Below are positions 54,394 through 63,504 of a stretch of 64,000 bases of DNA, piece after piece. The stretch lies in contig UQNW01000012.1 in assembly GCA_900542495.1 (NCBI GenBank), positions 34,324 through 98,323 of the forward strand, written 5' to 3'. The translations under genes were made by a program, and so were the position numbers. This stretch comes from an uncultured Roseburia sp. (GTDB lineage: Bacteria; Bacillota; Clostridia; Lachnospirales; Lachnospiraceae). Under the pieces are notes generated by a model that was not told the origin of the DNA, did not search any database, and saw nothing but the letters and a program-made list of their open reading frames with translations. The first letter of the stretch is position 1. Each line of letters opens with the position of its first letter.

Positions 54394-55788
54394 ATGAGGG
54401 AATATGTTGTTCGGTTATCATCTTTAACAGTAGAAAATATAAAAAATGTAAAAAAAGGCACTATTTTTATGCCTTTGGCAAAGGAAAGAAAACTGAAATT
54501 GGGTGGAGCAGAGATATTAGGCATTTATGGGCAGAATGGATCTGGAAAAACAGCTATTGTCGATACTCTATTTTTCTTACAACGTATCATGATAGGTAAG
54601 GAATTGGATCAAAATCTGATAGATTACATTGACATTGATTCATCAGATGCCAAAGTGAATGCTGAATTCAAAATTTTTGGACCCAATATTCTTTTTGAAG
54701 TTGGATATTATATTAATCTGATTAAGCAAAATGGGGAAGTTAAAATCAACAGAGAATATTTAAATTGTGCAATTAATGAGGATGGCATTAGAACAAATAA
54801 AAATATTTTTATAGATTATAAATATAATGAGACGGAATGCATTTTTAAACCGCAGAAAAGATTGGATGAAGTGGTTGGCAAAAACCAAGAGACGAAAATG
54901 GATCTTATTGTTGCAAGAAAAATAGCAGAAAAAAGCAACTGTTCTTATATTTTTGGGGAAAGCAGTAGAGAGATACTTTGCAAGGAATATAACAATGATT
55001 TTAAAAGTTATGGAATTGTGATTCGGGAATTATTTGATTTTGCACTGAAAGATTTATTTGTAATTAGGAATACGCATTCAGGGATGATAACTGCGAACTT
55101 TTTATTGCCAATGGCTTTTCGTGTGGAAAGTGATAGAATAGGGATGAAAGGTGATTTTGCAATTCCGCTTATGAAACCCGCAGTGCTTGATGCAGAAAAG
55201 AAAGAATTACTGCATACGATTGTGGAACAAATCAACACAGTACTATGCACAATTATTCCCGGAATGAGGATTGAGGATAAAGATTATGGACAGCAGGCTT
55301 TGGATTCAGGGGAAGATGGATGGAAGATAGAATTAATGTCTGTCAGAGAAGGAAAAAGACCGATTCCTATTCGAATGGAATCAGAGGGTATTATCAAAAT
55401 AATTTCTATATTAAATGCTTTGATTCAGGCTTTTGCAAATCCATCCATTTGTTTGGTAATAGATGAATTGGATGCAGGAATTTTTGAATATATGTTGGGT
55501 GAACTTTTGGATATCTTTCAAAAGAGTGCAAAAGGGCAGTTGATTTTTACTGCTCATAATCTTCGGGCATTGGAGATGCTTAACAAAGAGAGTATTATGT
55601 TTTCGACCGTTAATCCAAATAATAGATATATTCATATGAAGAATGTAAAGGATACCAATAACGTTCGGAGCATGTATATTAGAAGTATTACACTCGGAGG
55701 ACAGGACGAAATTATTTATGATGAAACTGATAGCTTAAAGATTGCAAGAGCATTTCGAAAAGCAGGAAGGAGCCTGCGTAATGAGTGA
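54394..55788 (+). CDS. AAA ATPase, module 3
   Basis: ATPase of 464 residues, more distant from the two earlier modules. Walker A is GQNGSGKT (residues 46-53), Walker B LVIDELDAGIFE (Asp357, Glu358) and the switch region FTAHNLRALE. The N-terminus (LSSLTVENIKNVKKGTIFMP) is of the AAA_15/AAA_21 kind found in defence ATPases. AACTGGAGG precedes the ATG, and a TATAAT (54360-54365) lies just upstream. Its stop overlaps the TOPRIM-like partner by 8 bases. Confidence 0.82.
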   Translation: MREYVVRLSSLTVENIKNVKKGTIFMPLAKERKLKLGGAEILGIYGQNGSGKTAIVDTLFFLQRIMIGKELDQNLIDYIDIDSSDAKVNAEFKIFGPNILFEVGYYINLIKQNGEVKINREYLNCAINEDGIRTNKNIFIDYKYNETECIFKPQKRLDEVVGKNQETKMDLIVARKIAEKSNCSYIFGESSREILCKEYNNDFKSYGIVIRELFDFALKDLFVIRNTHSGMITANFLLPMAFRVESDRIGMKGDFAIPLMKPAVLDAEKKELLHTIVEQINTVLCTIIPGMRIEDKDYGQQALDSGEDGWKIELMSVREGKRPIPIRMESEGIIKIISILNALIQAFANPSICLVIDELDAGIFEYMLGELLDIFQKSAKGQLIFTAHNLRALEMLNKESIMFSTVNPNNRYIHMKNVKDTNNVRSMYIRSITLGGQDEIIYDETDSLKIARAFRKAGRSLRNE

Positions 55789-56461
55789 AAAGAAAGTGGT
55801 AGCGGTTATTGTTGAGGGACCGAGCGATGAGAGCGCAATCGGAAGCATTTTGAAAGAGTATTTTTCTTCAGAAGAGGTTCAGTTTGCAGTTGTGCATGGA
55901 GATATTACATCTGATGATAATACAACCGTAGATAATGTTATAAGCAAAATATGTATTCTTGTTGATGGGATTAGAAAGAAATATGGATACGAATGGAAGC
56001 ATTTTACTAAAATTATTCATATAGCCGATACAGATGGGGCATTTACCAGAGGATGTGTGCGGGAAGGAGAAACAGAGGTGGAAGATATTCAATATTATGA
56101 AGAGTATATGGAAGCCCCTAATGTGGATGCAGCAGAGAGAAGAAACGAACATAAGTCGACTATAATGTATAAATTATATTCAACGGGAAAAGTACATGAT
56201 ATTTACTATAGATTTTATTACAATTCCTGTAATCTCGAACATGTTTTATACAATCAACTCAAAGACTTTTCTGACGAGGAAAAGATGGAATTATCCGATG
56301 ATTTTGCTGATAAGTATGAAGGAAAAGTTCAGGATTTTATAGAATTTATTTCTGGGACAGATATTGCAGTTCCCGGGACATATAAGGAGACATGGAAATA
56401 TATACAAAAAGACAAAAATTCACTTCAGAGACATTCGAATATGCATTTGATTTTTGAGTAG
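55781..56461 (+). CDS. TOPRIM-like partner, module 3
   Basis: Protein of 226 residues. VIVEGPSDE (Glu12, Asp16) and HIADTDGAF (Asp83, Asp85) match the acidic TOPRIM pattern seen in the module 1 partner. The C-terminal half contains YNSCNLEHVLYN and ends KNSLQRHSNMHLIFE. AGGAAGGAG fits ATG 55781; the frame is open further upstream inside the ATPase. The ATPase + TOPRIM order recalls PARIS, AbiL-like and Rlo-type systems; I do not assign one. Confidence 0.72.
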   Translation: MSEKKVVAVIVEGPSDESAIGSILKEYFSSEEVQFAVVHGDITSDDNTTVDNVISKICILVDGIRKKYGYEWKHFTKIIHIADTDGAFTRGCVREGETEVEDIQYYEEYMEAPNVDAAERRNEHKSTIMYKLYSTGKVHDIYYRFYYNSCNLEHVLYNQLKDFSDEEKMELSDDFADKYEGKVQDFIEFISGTDIAVPGTYKETWKYIQKDKNSLQRHSNMHLIFE

Positions 56462-56945
56462 AATTATTAATATTAGACGTACCAAATTTCTTAATCAGAT
56501 ACAGCTTAAACTGAGGAGATAATCATCTTCTTCAATCTGCAATACTTGAATTTTTGTAGCATCAACATTAAGTTTTCCCACAATTAACCATCCGTACTCC
56601 ATGAAGATTCAGACAGTAAGTAAGGAGCGGTCGATGAGAGAGTCATTGGAAATGAAAAGGGCATGGGCGGTAGAACTTGAAGTTCTTTCAGAGGCAGATA
56701 AAAATAGAAAGTTTTATGCGAACTATTTCATTTGCGAATAAGATGGGTTATACTACTATTAATGATAATGAATGAAAATCTTAACTTCCAATAGAAGTTA
56801 ATACTCAATCGAAAATAAATGCTCAAAACGGGCAGAAAATCAGCGATTTTCTGCCCGTCTCTTACTATAATGAATGAGTATGACAAGGTATATAAGCTGG
56901 ACAAGAAATATAACATTCCCAAGAGAACCACGATAGGAAAGAAGT
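56462..56945. other. Degenerate region with a strong hairpin
   Basis: No intact gene. A short frame from 56635 (35 codons, beginning MRESLEMKRAWAVELEVL) ends early and may be a relic. A perfect 13-bp hairpin (56829-56841 with 56845-56857, loop AGC) followed by TCTCTT is a probable terminator. The rest shows nothing I can assign; its position before a transposase fragment suggests decayed mobile DNA. Confidence 0.5.
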
Positions 56946-57236
56946 GTGAAGATGATGATGCCACTATACTTTGGTGTAAGTGGAACAACTGTTGAACGAA
57001 CTGTTTTTCCATCGGATGAAAGAAACAGAAGTATGAGAGTTTATACCGGGGATGCATTGGCAGGAAAAATGCTGGTTGCATTTGCTGCTCTGATCATCAG
57101 AAACCGCATGTATACAAAGCTTAAGGATGAAGAAGAAAAACTGCTCAGTTCCCCGAATTTTATGAATGTCCCCGCAGCAATCAGGGAACTTGAGAAAATA
57201 GTAATGATACGACAGGCAGCCGGATTATACGCTTGA
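56946..57236 (+). pseudogene. Transposase C-terminal fragment (IS4/IS1634-like)
   Basis: The frame reads TTVERTVFPSDERNRSMRVYTGD, then AGKMLVAFAALIIRNRMYTKLKD and SPNFMNVPAAIRELEKIVMIR, which matches the end of large IS4/IS1634-type transposases (LIIRN..; PAAIRELEKI). The N-terminal and most of the catalytic part are absent. It ends at 57236, and another relic in a different frame begins at once. Confidence 0.65.
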
Positions 57237-57870
57237 GATACAGAATAATGACCAGACGATAAAGCTCACTGTAAAAAACGGACTTCTGAAGCCGTATCTA
57301 TATAAATCGAAAGCATATAAGCGGAATGATACAGCAACGATAGAGGTAGACACTCTGGAGTTTTCGAGGCTCGTATTGGATGAAAAAAATATTCGATTTG
57401 AAGAACTGCCTTGCAAAGATCAGGAACTGTCCTTTGAAATTTTACACCGTAAGCTGAAAGAAAATATCCGGATCGAAAATTTTAATCAGGACACCCTGAA
57501 ACCGTGCAAAGTTTTTGCTAGCGGGGACGGAAGATATCAGAGGACAGTTGAAGGAAAAAAAGAGTTTCATCCGCAGGAAATAGAAGAAGTGTCGTCGAAT
57601 CTGGAGTTAAGGCAGGAAAAATTGCGGAAGATGACCGAAAAGATGCAGCGGATTTTGAGCCCGGAACGTATTAATACATACGTGGAAGCACAATTAAGAG
57701 ACCGGCAGAAACGTCGGGCGTCAGAACTTCCATTGGCAAGTATGGATGATTTTATGAAAATGATATATATCAGATTATATGGTTCCAGAAAAAAGATGTG
57801 TTATAGAATTGAAAAGTCAGATAAAGGCAAAAAGATCAGGATGAATTTCGCAGAATCTGAAACTGCATGA
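57220..57870 (+). pseudogene. Fusion relic: AlbA_2-type ATPase fragment joined to a JetA-like C-terminus
   Basis: One open frame joins two unrelated pieces. The first (57220 to about 57505) resembles the post-AlbA_2 region of Schlafen-type ATP-binding proteins: YKSKAYKRNDTATIEVD, then IRFEELPCKDQELSFEILHRKL. The second (about 57520-57870) resembles the C-terminus of Wadjet JetA/DUF5716: KMQRILSPERINTYVEAQLRDRQ and DFMKMIYIRLYGSRKKMCYRI. An internal ATG at 57376 starts 164 codons but has no convincing ribosome binding site. The chimera marks a deletion junction. Confidence 0.5.
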
Positions 57871-57943
57871 GTCAGTTATTTTGCTGATACTGCGTATTCT
57901 GTTTGATGAGAAGAAAAGGTAAGCTTTGTGGAGGAGTATCGCT

Positions 57944-58193
57944 ATGCCGTCAATGGAAAACAAGATTCTGAATGATCTTTTGGATAAATACGAGAATGGA
58001 TACTTTATTTCTGGAGTTGCAGAAGTTGTTAGAATTATACGGTGAGTATGGATCGGCAGAGGAAAGATTGAAGAAATTTAAAAAGAATACCGGAAACGGC
58101 AAAATTATTGCACACAATATACGACTGCAATTAGATTTATTGCCGATAACATGGTATACTATATATAGATATGTACATTTATTCTATTTATAA
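57944..58193 (+). pseudogene. Possible JetD N-terminal remnant
   Basis: GTGGAGGAG precedes an ATG at 57944 encoding MPSMENKILNDLLDKYENGYF, which resembles the N-terminus of Wadjet JetD (DUF3322), before a stop about 33 codons on. A neighbouring frame remains open to 58193 without recognisable content. With the JetA-like tail just upstream, this looks like a Wadjet operon that lost JetB, JetC and most of JetA and JetD. Low certainty. Confidence 0.35.
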
Positions 58194-58206
58194 CGGAGGA
58201 TATACA

Positions 58207-59097
58207 ATGCGATATGTTTCAGTTACTGAAATAGCAAAGCAATGGAAGCTGTCAGAACGCAGTGTTAGAAACTACTGTGCGCAGGGGCGTGTACTGGGGG
58301 CATTTCTTACTGGCAAGACCTGGAATATTCCTGAAAATGCGGAAAAGCCAGAGCGTTCTAATAAAAAGAAAGAACGATCTATCACTTTATTAGATATTTT
58401 ACAGGAGCAGAAAGCTGGCAAATATTCAGGTGGAATTTATCATAAGACACAGATTGATTTGACATACAATTCTAATCACATGGAAGGAAGCCGTTTGACT
58501 CATGATCAGACCAGATATATTTTTGAAACCAATACTATCGGTGTAGAAAATGAAGCACTTAATGTAGATGATGTGATTGAAACGGCAAATCACTTCCGTT
58601 GCATTGATATGATTATTGATAATGCTAAAGTAACGCTGACCGAAAAATTTATTAAGGAACTTCATTTGATTCTGAAAAATGGTACCAGTGATTCTAGAAA
58701 AGATTGGTTTGCTGTCGGTGACTATAAAAAATTGCCGAACGAAGTTGGCGGTATGGATACTGCTCTTCCAGAAGAAGTTGCTGATAAGATGAAAGTTTTA
58801 TTGATAGAATACAACTCAAAAGAAGAAAAGACGTTTGAAGATATCTTGGATTTTCATGTGAAGTTTGAACGAATCCACCCTTTCCAAGACGGTAATGGGC
58901 GGGTAGGCAGATTGATTATGTTTAAGGAGTGCCTGAAATATAATATTGTTCCGTTTATCATTGAGGATAATTTAAAGATGTTTTATTATCGTGGGTTAAA
59001 AGAGTGGAATAATGAGAAGGGGTATCTGACAGATACCTGCTTGACGGCACAGGATAAATATAAGGAGTATTTAGATTATTTTAGAATTAAGTATTGA
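58207..59097 (+). CDS. Fic-family protein with N-terminal helix-turn-helix
   Basis: Protein of 296 residues. A MerR/excisionase-like helix-turn-helix (VTEIAKQWKLSERSVRNYCAQGRV, about 5-28) precedes the Fic domain, whose active site is HPFQDGNGRVGR (His224). An inhibitory motif SNHMEG (Ser89-Gly94; S/TxxxEG) lies N-terminal to it, marking a class II, self-inhibited Fic enzyme that AMPylates or otherwise modifies targets. AACGGAGG precedes ATG 58207; the longer frame from 58171 is unlikely. Confidence 0.87.
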   Translation: MRYVSVTEIAKQWKLSERSVRNYCAQGRVLGAFLTGKTWNIPENAEKPERSNKKKERSITLLDILQEQKAGKYSGGIYHKTQIDLTYNSNHMEGSRLTHDQTRYIFETNTIGVENEALNVDDVIETANHFRCIDMIIDNAKVTLTEKFIKELHLILKNGTSDSRKDWFAVGDYKKLPNEVGGMDTALPEEVADKMKVLLIEYNSKEEKTFEDILDFHVKFERIHPFQDGNGRVGRLIMFKECLKYNIVPFIIEDNLKMFYYRGLKEWNNEKGYLTDTCLTAQDKYKEYLDYFRIKY

Positions 59098-59434
59098 GAG
59101 AATAGATTCCCAGACAGAGTATTAAAAGCTGATTCTAAAGGTAAATATTCTAGGGCGATGAAATCGCACTTCCGGAAATTTGGAAATCAGATGTCCGGAA
59201 GTGGAAATCACCTGTGCGATTACATTTGAAGAAAACGGCAAAGGGACGAAATATATTACGAAGGGGATACGAAAGGCCTTTTTTATTCATTTTCAAGGAA
59301 AGAAGAATGGCTGCAAATCAATCCCCAGAAACATGTATAGAAATCAGGCCGATTATAATGAAATAACATAAAATGTTGGAAAGTAACACAAAATATGTTA
59401 TTATACATAAAAACATGTTACAAGGAGACGCCAT
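59098..59434. promoter_or_regulatory. Intergenic region with inverted repeats and abiE-like promoter
   Basis: No gene recognised; a 63-codon frame at 59180-59371 has no support. An inverted repeat ACTTCCGG...CCGGAAGT lies at about 59170-59205, nested in AATCGCAC...GTGCGATT. Near the next gene, TTGGAA (59376-59381)-N17-TATTAT (59399-59404) forms a promoter, and a TAACACAAAATATGTTA dyad (59384-59400) covers its spacer, a likely binding site for the autoregulator encoded downstream. Confidence 0.5.
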
Positions 59435-60385
59435 ATGAAAAAGCAATTAGAGCAGTATTTCGGCTGCAAAGTAAAAATTGCAGAATACAAGAAAAAATTA
59501 CCATTGCCGATTTTTATGACTATGCGTGATATTACGATGGTTGAAATATATGGTGTTAACTTTGCAGTCATAGATGTTATGAAGGAAACAGAGCTAAGTG
59601 TTGCTGCAATGAAAAGGCAGAAGGCAAAGTATGAGGAAGCATTGCAGTGCCCAGTAGCATATGAAGTAGCGTTAAACAGCATATCCATGAGAAATGCTCT
59701 GGTAAAAAGCGGTGTCCCGTTTGTGGATTTGCCGGGAAATGTATTCTTACCATTTATGGGAATTGTATTGCAGGATGTGTATCGAAAGCAGCTTGTCAAA
59801 GCGGATAAGATGATGCCGGCAACACAGATGGTGTTCCTTGAATTGTTATACATGAATGACGAGGAATCTGCGTTGAAAAGTGAAGTTGCGAACAAGCTGA
59901 ATCTTACCAAGACGTCCATTACAAGGGCAACAGCACAATTAGAGGAAATGGGACTCATCTGGCAGGTTAAATCCGGAACAGAGATTGCTATTAGGAGGAA
60001 TTACTCACGCAAAGAGTATTATGAGAATGCAAAAGCATATTTGATTAATCCAGTTCAAAAAGAAATTACAATTATGCGATGTGAAGTGACCTTCAAATCA
60101 TTTATTGCAGGTGAAACCGCACTTAGTCAGGAGTCCGAATTGAATCCACCAAGAATAGAGGAACGTGCAATCTACAAGGGAGAGGAAGTTGTTGATCAGT
60201 TGGAAATTGTGGATGCCAGATCTGAAGACCCCGGCGACTGCTTGAAGGTACAATTATGGAAATACAATCCTTTCTATTTTGCAAAAGAAGGGTGTGTTGA
60301 TCCTGTTTCACTGGCATGTACATTCCAAGGTAATGAAGACGAAAGAATAGAAATGAGTATTGAGGAACTGTTGGAGAAATTATAA
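59435..60385 (+). CDS. AbiEi-like winged-helix antitoxin/regulator
   Basis: Protein of 316 residues. A MarR-like winged helix lies in the middle (QMVFLELLYMNDEESALKSEVANKLNLTKTSITRATAQLEEMGLI, about 127-172), flanked by unassigned N- and C-terminal domains. It ends directly at the start codon of a nucleotidyltransferase-like gene, the usual order antitoxin-toxin of AbiE-type (type IV) systems. ACAAGGAG precedes the ATG. The dyad overlapping its promoter supports negative autoregulation. Confidence 0.72.
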   Translation: MKKQLEQYFGCKVKIAEYKKKLPLPIFMTMRDITMVEIYGVNFAVIDVMKETELSVAAMKRQKAKYEEALQCPVAYEVALNSISMRNALVKSGVPFVDLPGNVFLPFMGIVLQDVYRKQLVKADKMMPATQMVFLELLYMNDEESALKSEVANKLNLTKTSITRATAQLEEMGLIWQVKSGTEIAIRRNYSRKEYYENAKAYLINPVQKEITIMRCEVTFKSFIAGETALSQESELNPPRIEERAIYKGEEVVDQLEIVDARSEDPGDCLKVQLWKYNPFYFAKEGCVDPVSLACTFQGNEDERIEMSIEELLEKL

Positions 60386-61138
60386 ATGATACCGGGCATA
60401 GACTCTTTTAGAGAAAAATTTAGAAATTATACGGATTATTACACTATTATCGGCGGAACTGCCTGCGATATTCTGCTCTCAGAGGCAGACTTGCCGTTTC
60501 GGGCGACAAAAGATATTGATATGATCCTGATTATGGAGGATAACTTCCCGGAATTTGCGAGCGTATTCTGGGAATACATAAAAGAAGGCGGCTATAAGTG
60601 CGGATGGAAGAATGAACAGAATATGCACTTTTATCGCTTCACAGAAGGAAAATTCGGTTATCCAACTATGTTTGAGTTATTTTCAAGAAAGCCGGGGTAT
60701 CATCTTGAAATAAAAGAGGGAATCATTCCGATTCATATTGATGATGATACTTCCAGCTTATCAGCAATTCTTTTGAATGATGACTTCTATAAATTTATGA
60801 TGTCCGGACGCAGAGTGGTTGATGGTATTGGTGTTTTGGGGGCGGAGCATCTGATTCCGTTCAAAATGTATGCGTGGATTAACCTTTTGGACAGAAAGAG
60901 AGCTGGCGAGCATGTCAATGAAAAGGATTTAAAGAAGCATAAGTACGATGTATTCCGCTTGCTTCAGATTGTCACATCAGGAACAAAAGTTGAATCAGAA
61001 GGTCTGGTGACAGAAAGTATTCATAGATACATTGAGGAAATCAGTGCAGTAGATGAATCGGAGGTACGACTTTTGCAGATGGGAATGCCCTTTGACAGAG
61101 ATAAGGGTGTGGAGTTGCTGAAGGAGATTTATTTGTAA
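60386..61138 (+). CDS. AbiEii-like nucleotidyltransferase toxin
   Basis: Protein of 250 residues with the minimal nucleotidyltransferase signature: IIGGTACDILL (Gly23, Gly24) and RATKDIDMIL (Asp43, Asp45). AbiEii-type toxins use this fold to add nucleotides to tRNA or another acceptor and stop growth, giving phage resistance in some systems. The start codon follows the antitoxin stop with no gap. The rest of the protein (LGAEHLIPFKMYAWINLLDRK) matches the helical part seen in this class. Confidence 0.75.
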   Translation: MIPGIDSFREKFRNYTDYYTIIGGTACDILLSEADLPFRATKDIDMILIMEDNFPEFASVFWEYIKEGGYKCGWKNEQNMHFYRFTEGKFGYPTMFELFSRKPGYHLEIKEGIIPIHIDDDTSSLSAILLNDDFYKFMMSGRRVVDGIGVLGAEHLIPFKMYAWINLLDRKRAGEHVNEKDLKKHKYDVFRLLQIVTSGTKVESEGLVTESIHRYIEEISAVDESEVRLLQMGMPFDRDKGVELLKEIYL

Positions 61139-61310
61139 GAAAAACTGTTATAAATTTGTATATCAATTTTAGGAGATGGTGTTACGGTAATCATGATGTC
61201 AGCTACCCGTGTGTTTCACGTTCTAAAGGATAATTCTAGGATACACATAAATTATCAATACTACCGGACTACCGGCTTATCTGTAATAACAATGAAAGGA
61301 TGAAAATGCT

Positions 61311-61538
61311 ATGAAACTTATATATGCTACATATAACCAACGCTACAATAGCATTGATATAACTACTTTTGATAATATGCTTTTACGAATTGACTGTAAT
61401 AAGGCAGAGGATGGATTGAAAACTACACCTAATTCACAATGTGCTTTGAACGCTCTTGCGATTGACAACCCTATAGAATATGCACGCTTAGTGTTGGATG
61501 GAGAAATGCAGGCTTGGGTGGATTGTTGTAGGCAGTAA
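61311..61538 (+). CDS. DUF6061 family small protein
   Basis: Protein of 75 residues. Its plan (N-terminal two-strand motif, then NALAIDNPIEYARLVLDGEMQAWVD) matches DUF6061, small proteins of unknown role that occur in mobile regions of Firmicutes. An AAAGGATG site precedes the ATG. The 172 bases before it (61139-61310) show nothing recognisable. Confidence 0.6.
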   Translation: MKLIYATYNQRYNSIDITTFDNMLLRIDCNKAEDGLKTTPNSQCALNALAIDNPIEYARLVLDGEMQAWVDCCRQ

Positions 61539-61653
61539 TAATGAATTGAAATTAAAACTGGCGATTCCACGCAAATTCTCCTTTTGAGAGGTGTGTTTTG
61601 GCACAAGGCAGCACTAAAATAAAGAAGCAAAAACACATTGGAGGTAAAACATT

Positions 61654-62118
61654 ATGAACCAACTGACAATTGGCAAATTTATTGCCCGGAAAAGAAAAGA
61701 GAAAAATTTAACCCAAGAACAGCTCGCAGAAAAACTGGGTGTGTCCAACAAGACCGTATCAAAATGGGAATGTGGAAAATGTATGCCTGACTACGGTATT
61801 GTAAAACCGCTGTGTCAGGAGCTTGGTATTACCATATCCGAGCTTATGGATGGCGAGGTAAAGGATGACAACAGCATTCGAGTGTTTGACGAAGAACAAA
61901 TACTGAACATGCTTGCGCGGATACAGCAGCTGGAAAGGCAGAAGATGTCAATCTTCGGTATATTGCTGATTGTAATGGGAATCGCTTTGCTTGCATTTTC
62001 TCAGTTGCACGGCGGAACGGATTTTAGAGATTTTCTATCCGGCTTAATGATGGGAATATCCGTCGGAGAAATGCTCGTTGGAGTGTTTATTATCGGTCGT
62101 TCATTCACAAAGCAATAG
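61654..62118 (+). CDS. XRE-family regulator with C-terminal membrane segments
   Basis: Protein of 154 residues. The helix-turn-helix (LTQEQLAEKLGVSNKTVSKWECGKCMPDYGIVKPLCQELGI, about 18-58) is followed by a short linker and two hydrophobic helices (MSIFGILLIVMGIALLAF; LSGLMMGISVGEMLVGVFII). Membrane-tethered XRE regulators like this often control nearby transport or resistance genes. CATTGGAGG precedes the ATG. An 8-bp hairpin (62129-62149) follows. Confidence 0.85.
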   Translation: MNQLTIGKFIARKRKEKNLTQEQLAEKLGVSNKTVSKWECGKCMPDYGIVKPLCQELGITISELMDGEVKDDNSIRVFDEEQILNMLARIQQLERQKMSIFGILLIVMGIALLAFSQLHGGTDFRDFLSGLMMGISVGEMLVGVFIIGRSFTKQ

Positions 62119-62230
62119 AATATAATGCTATGCTACGCTAAGTAGCATAAATGTAATCGGTTGTTTCTTGTGAAAATCCTGCAAAATCGCTATGATGAGC
62201 CTGCAAATATATAGCAAGGAGGTCTCAAAA

Positions 62231-62653
62231 ATGAGTTTAGGAGAAAAAATTAGAGAACAAAGAAAACAGGCAGGTCTTTCACAGGAGCAGCTTGCTGAAA
62301 AGTTAAAGGTGTCCAGACAGGCAATTACCAAATGGGAAACGGATAAAGGCATTCCCGATGTTGCCAATCTGATTGCAATTAGTGATGAATTTGGGTTGAG
62401 CTTGGACGAGTTGATAAAGGGAGATATTTCTGTAAAAAAGAAAATAATTGCCGATAGCTCAGCTAAGAAATGGCACATACTGGTTATCGTGTACTTATTG
62501 GCTATCGTGGCATATATTGCCTATTTTGCTGTCTGCCACAGGATTTTGATGATTGGATTTTTAATTGCAACGCTGTTTATGCTGTTTTTTGAACTGCGGA
62601 TTTTCATTAAAGAGAGAATATATCGGCAAGGCAAAAATAGCAAGGGAGAATAA
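62231..62653 (+). CDS. XRE-family regulator with C-terminal membrane segments, second copy
   Basis: Protein of about 140 residues, similar in layout to the preceding regulator: helix-turn-helix (LSQEQLAEKLKVSRQAITKWETDKGIPDVANLIAISDEF, about 17-55) and two C-terminal hydrophobic segments (ILVIVYLLAIVAYIAYF; ILMIGFLIATLFMLFF) with a basic tail. CAAGGAGG fits ATG 62231, not the longer frame from 62192. The two regulators may act on each other or on the ABC transporter genes beginning at 63505. Confidence 0.85.
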   Translation: MSLGEKIREQRKQAGLSQEQLAEKLKVSRQAITKWETDKGIPDVANLIAISDEFGLSLDELIKGDISVKKKIIADSSAKKWHILVIVYLLAIVAYIAYFAVCHRILMIGFLIATLFMLFFELRIFIKERIYRQGKNSKGE

Positions 62654-63504
62654 AAACAGAGGAACAAAAAGAACAATGAATGCCACAAAAATCATAAGAT
62701 ACATTCTGAAGGCTTGTCTTGTTTTAAGCGGATTTTCAGATATCTCATTCAAGGTAGATAATTTCAATCGCTCTAATATGCTGGTCATTGAGCCGAATTG
62801 GGATGAACTTACAAATGCAAGGGTGTGCAGTAAAGCAATCCGCACACCCTTTGTTAAGTGAACAGCCTCAAGTGAAAATGAACACCCCTAGGGTAAAAAG
62901 GGTGTTCAAATGAACCCCTGAAATTGCGGTAGTAAAACACTGTGATTTCTACTACGATTTTACTACTACACACGGCTGTGAAATGCTAAATCTTGGCATT
63001 TAATGATAGGAGAATTTTATGATACGAGTACTTTTCATCTGCCACGGCAGTGTTTAATGGATGCTGTGAAAGCCTAGGCTTTAAAGGATTTTTTGATGAT
63101 TGACGAATAATTTACACCTTATTTATACCTTTGGAAGACCGGATCGGAATAATAGAGAAATAAAGAAATAGATAAATATAACAGGAAGCAATTTTGTCAT
63201 ATTGGAAATAATTAAAATTTGCTGAACCGTGTTGATTTTATTGATTGAGTATAATAAAAGTAAGAACAGAAACTTCCATGTTTGAAGCGGTTACCAGAAT
63301 TGACAAAGAAATGCAAGTTAGCCAATCCGGTAGTCCAGTATATTTTTTCATTGTCACCCGACGTTTTTACAAAACATATACTTATTCCGCTTGATGCGTC
63401 ATTCTTGTTCTGAAAACAGGAACAGAATCCTTACAGCGACTGTAAGTGTTATTTATTGTGCTTCTGTGCTATCATTTACCCAGAAATGGATAGGAGGCAT
63501 TCAC
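62654..63504. other. Gene-poor region with inverted repeats, a phosphatase start fragment and a candidate response-regulator site
   Basis: No intact gene. Besides the terminator at 62820, inverted repeats TGAACACCC/GGGTGTTCA (62879-62908) and GTAGTAAAA/TTTTACTAC (62929-62966) lie close together, as at mobile-element ends. At 63019-63057, after an AGGAG site, a frame reads MIRVLFICHGSV and stops, like the first residues of a low-molecular-weight tyrosine phosphatase. CTTACAG-CGA-CTGTAAG (63430-63446) is a perfect dyad like BceR/VraR-type operators, 58 bases before the ABC gene. Confidence 0.5.
62820..62855 (+). terminator. Terminator-like hairpin
   Basis: AGGGTGTGC (62820-62828) pairs with GCACACCCT (62842-62850), followed by TTGTT. 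It falls inside a spurious 98-codon frame and ends the XRE transcript. Confidence 0.7.

Noticed and set aside
59180..59371. 63-codon frame between Fic and the AbiE-like pair
   Set aside because: No ribosome binding site and no recognisable domain; it lies over inverted repeats and reads like decayed sequence.
62565..62861. 98-codon plus-strand frame after the second XRE gene
   Set aside because: It overlaps the XRE gene, has no ribosome binding site, and contains the terminator hairpin at 62820-62850.
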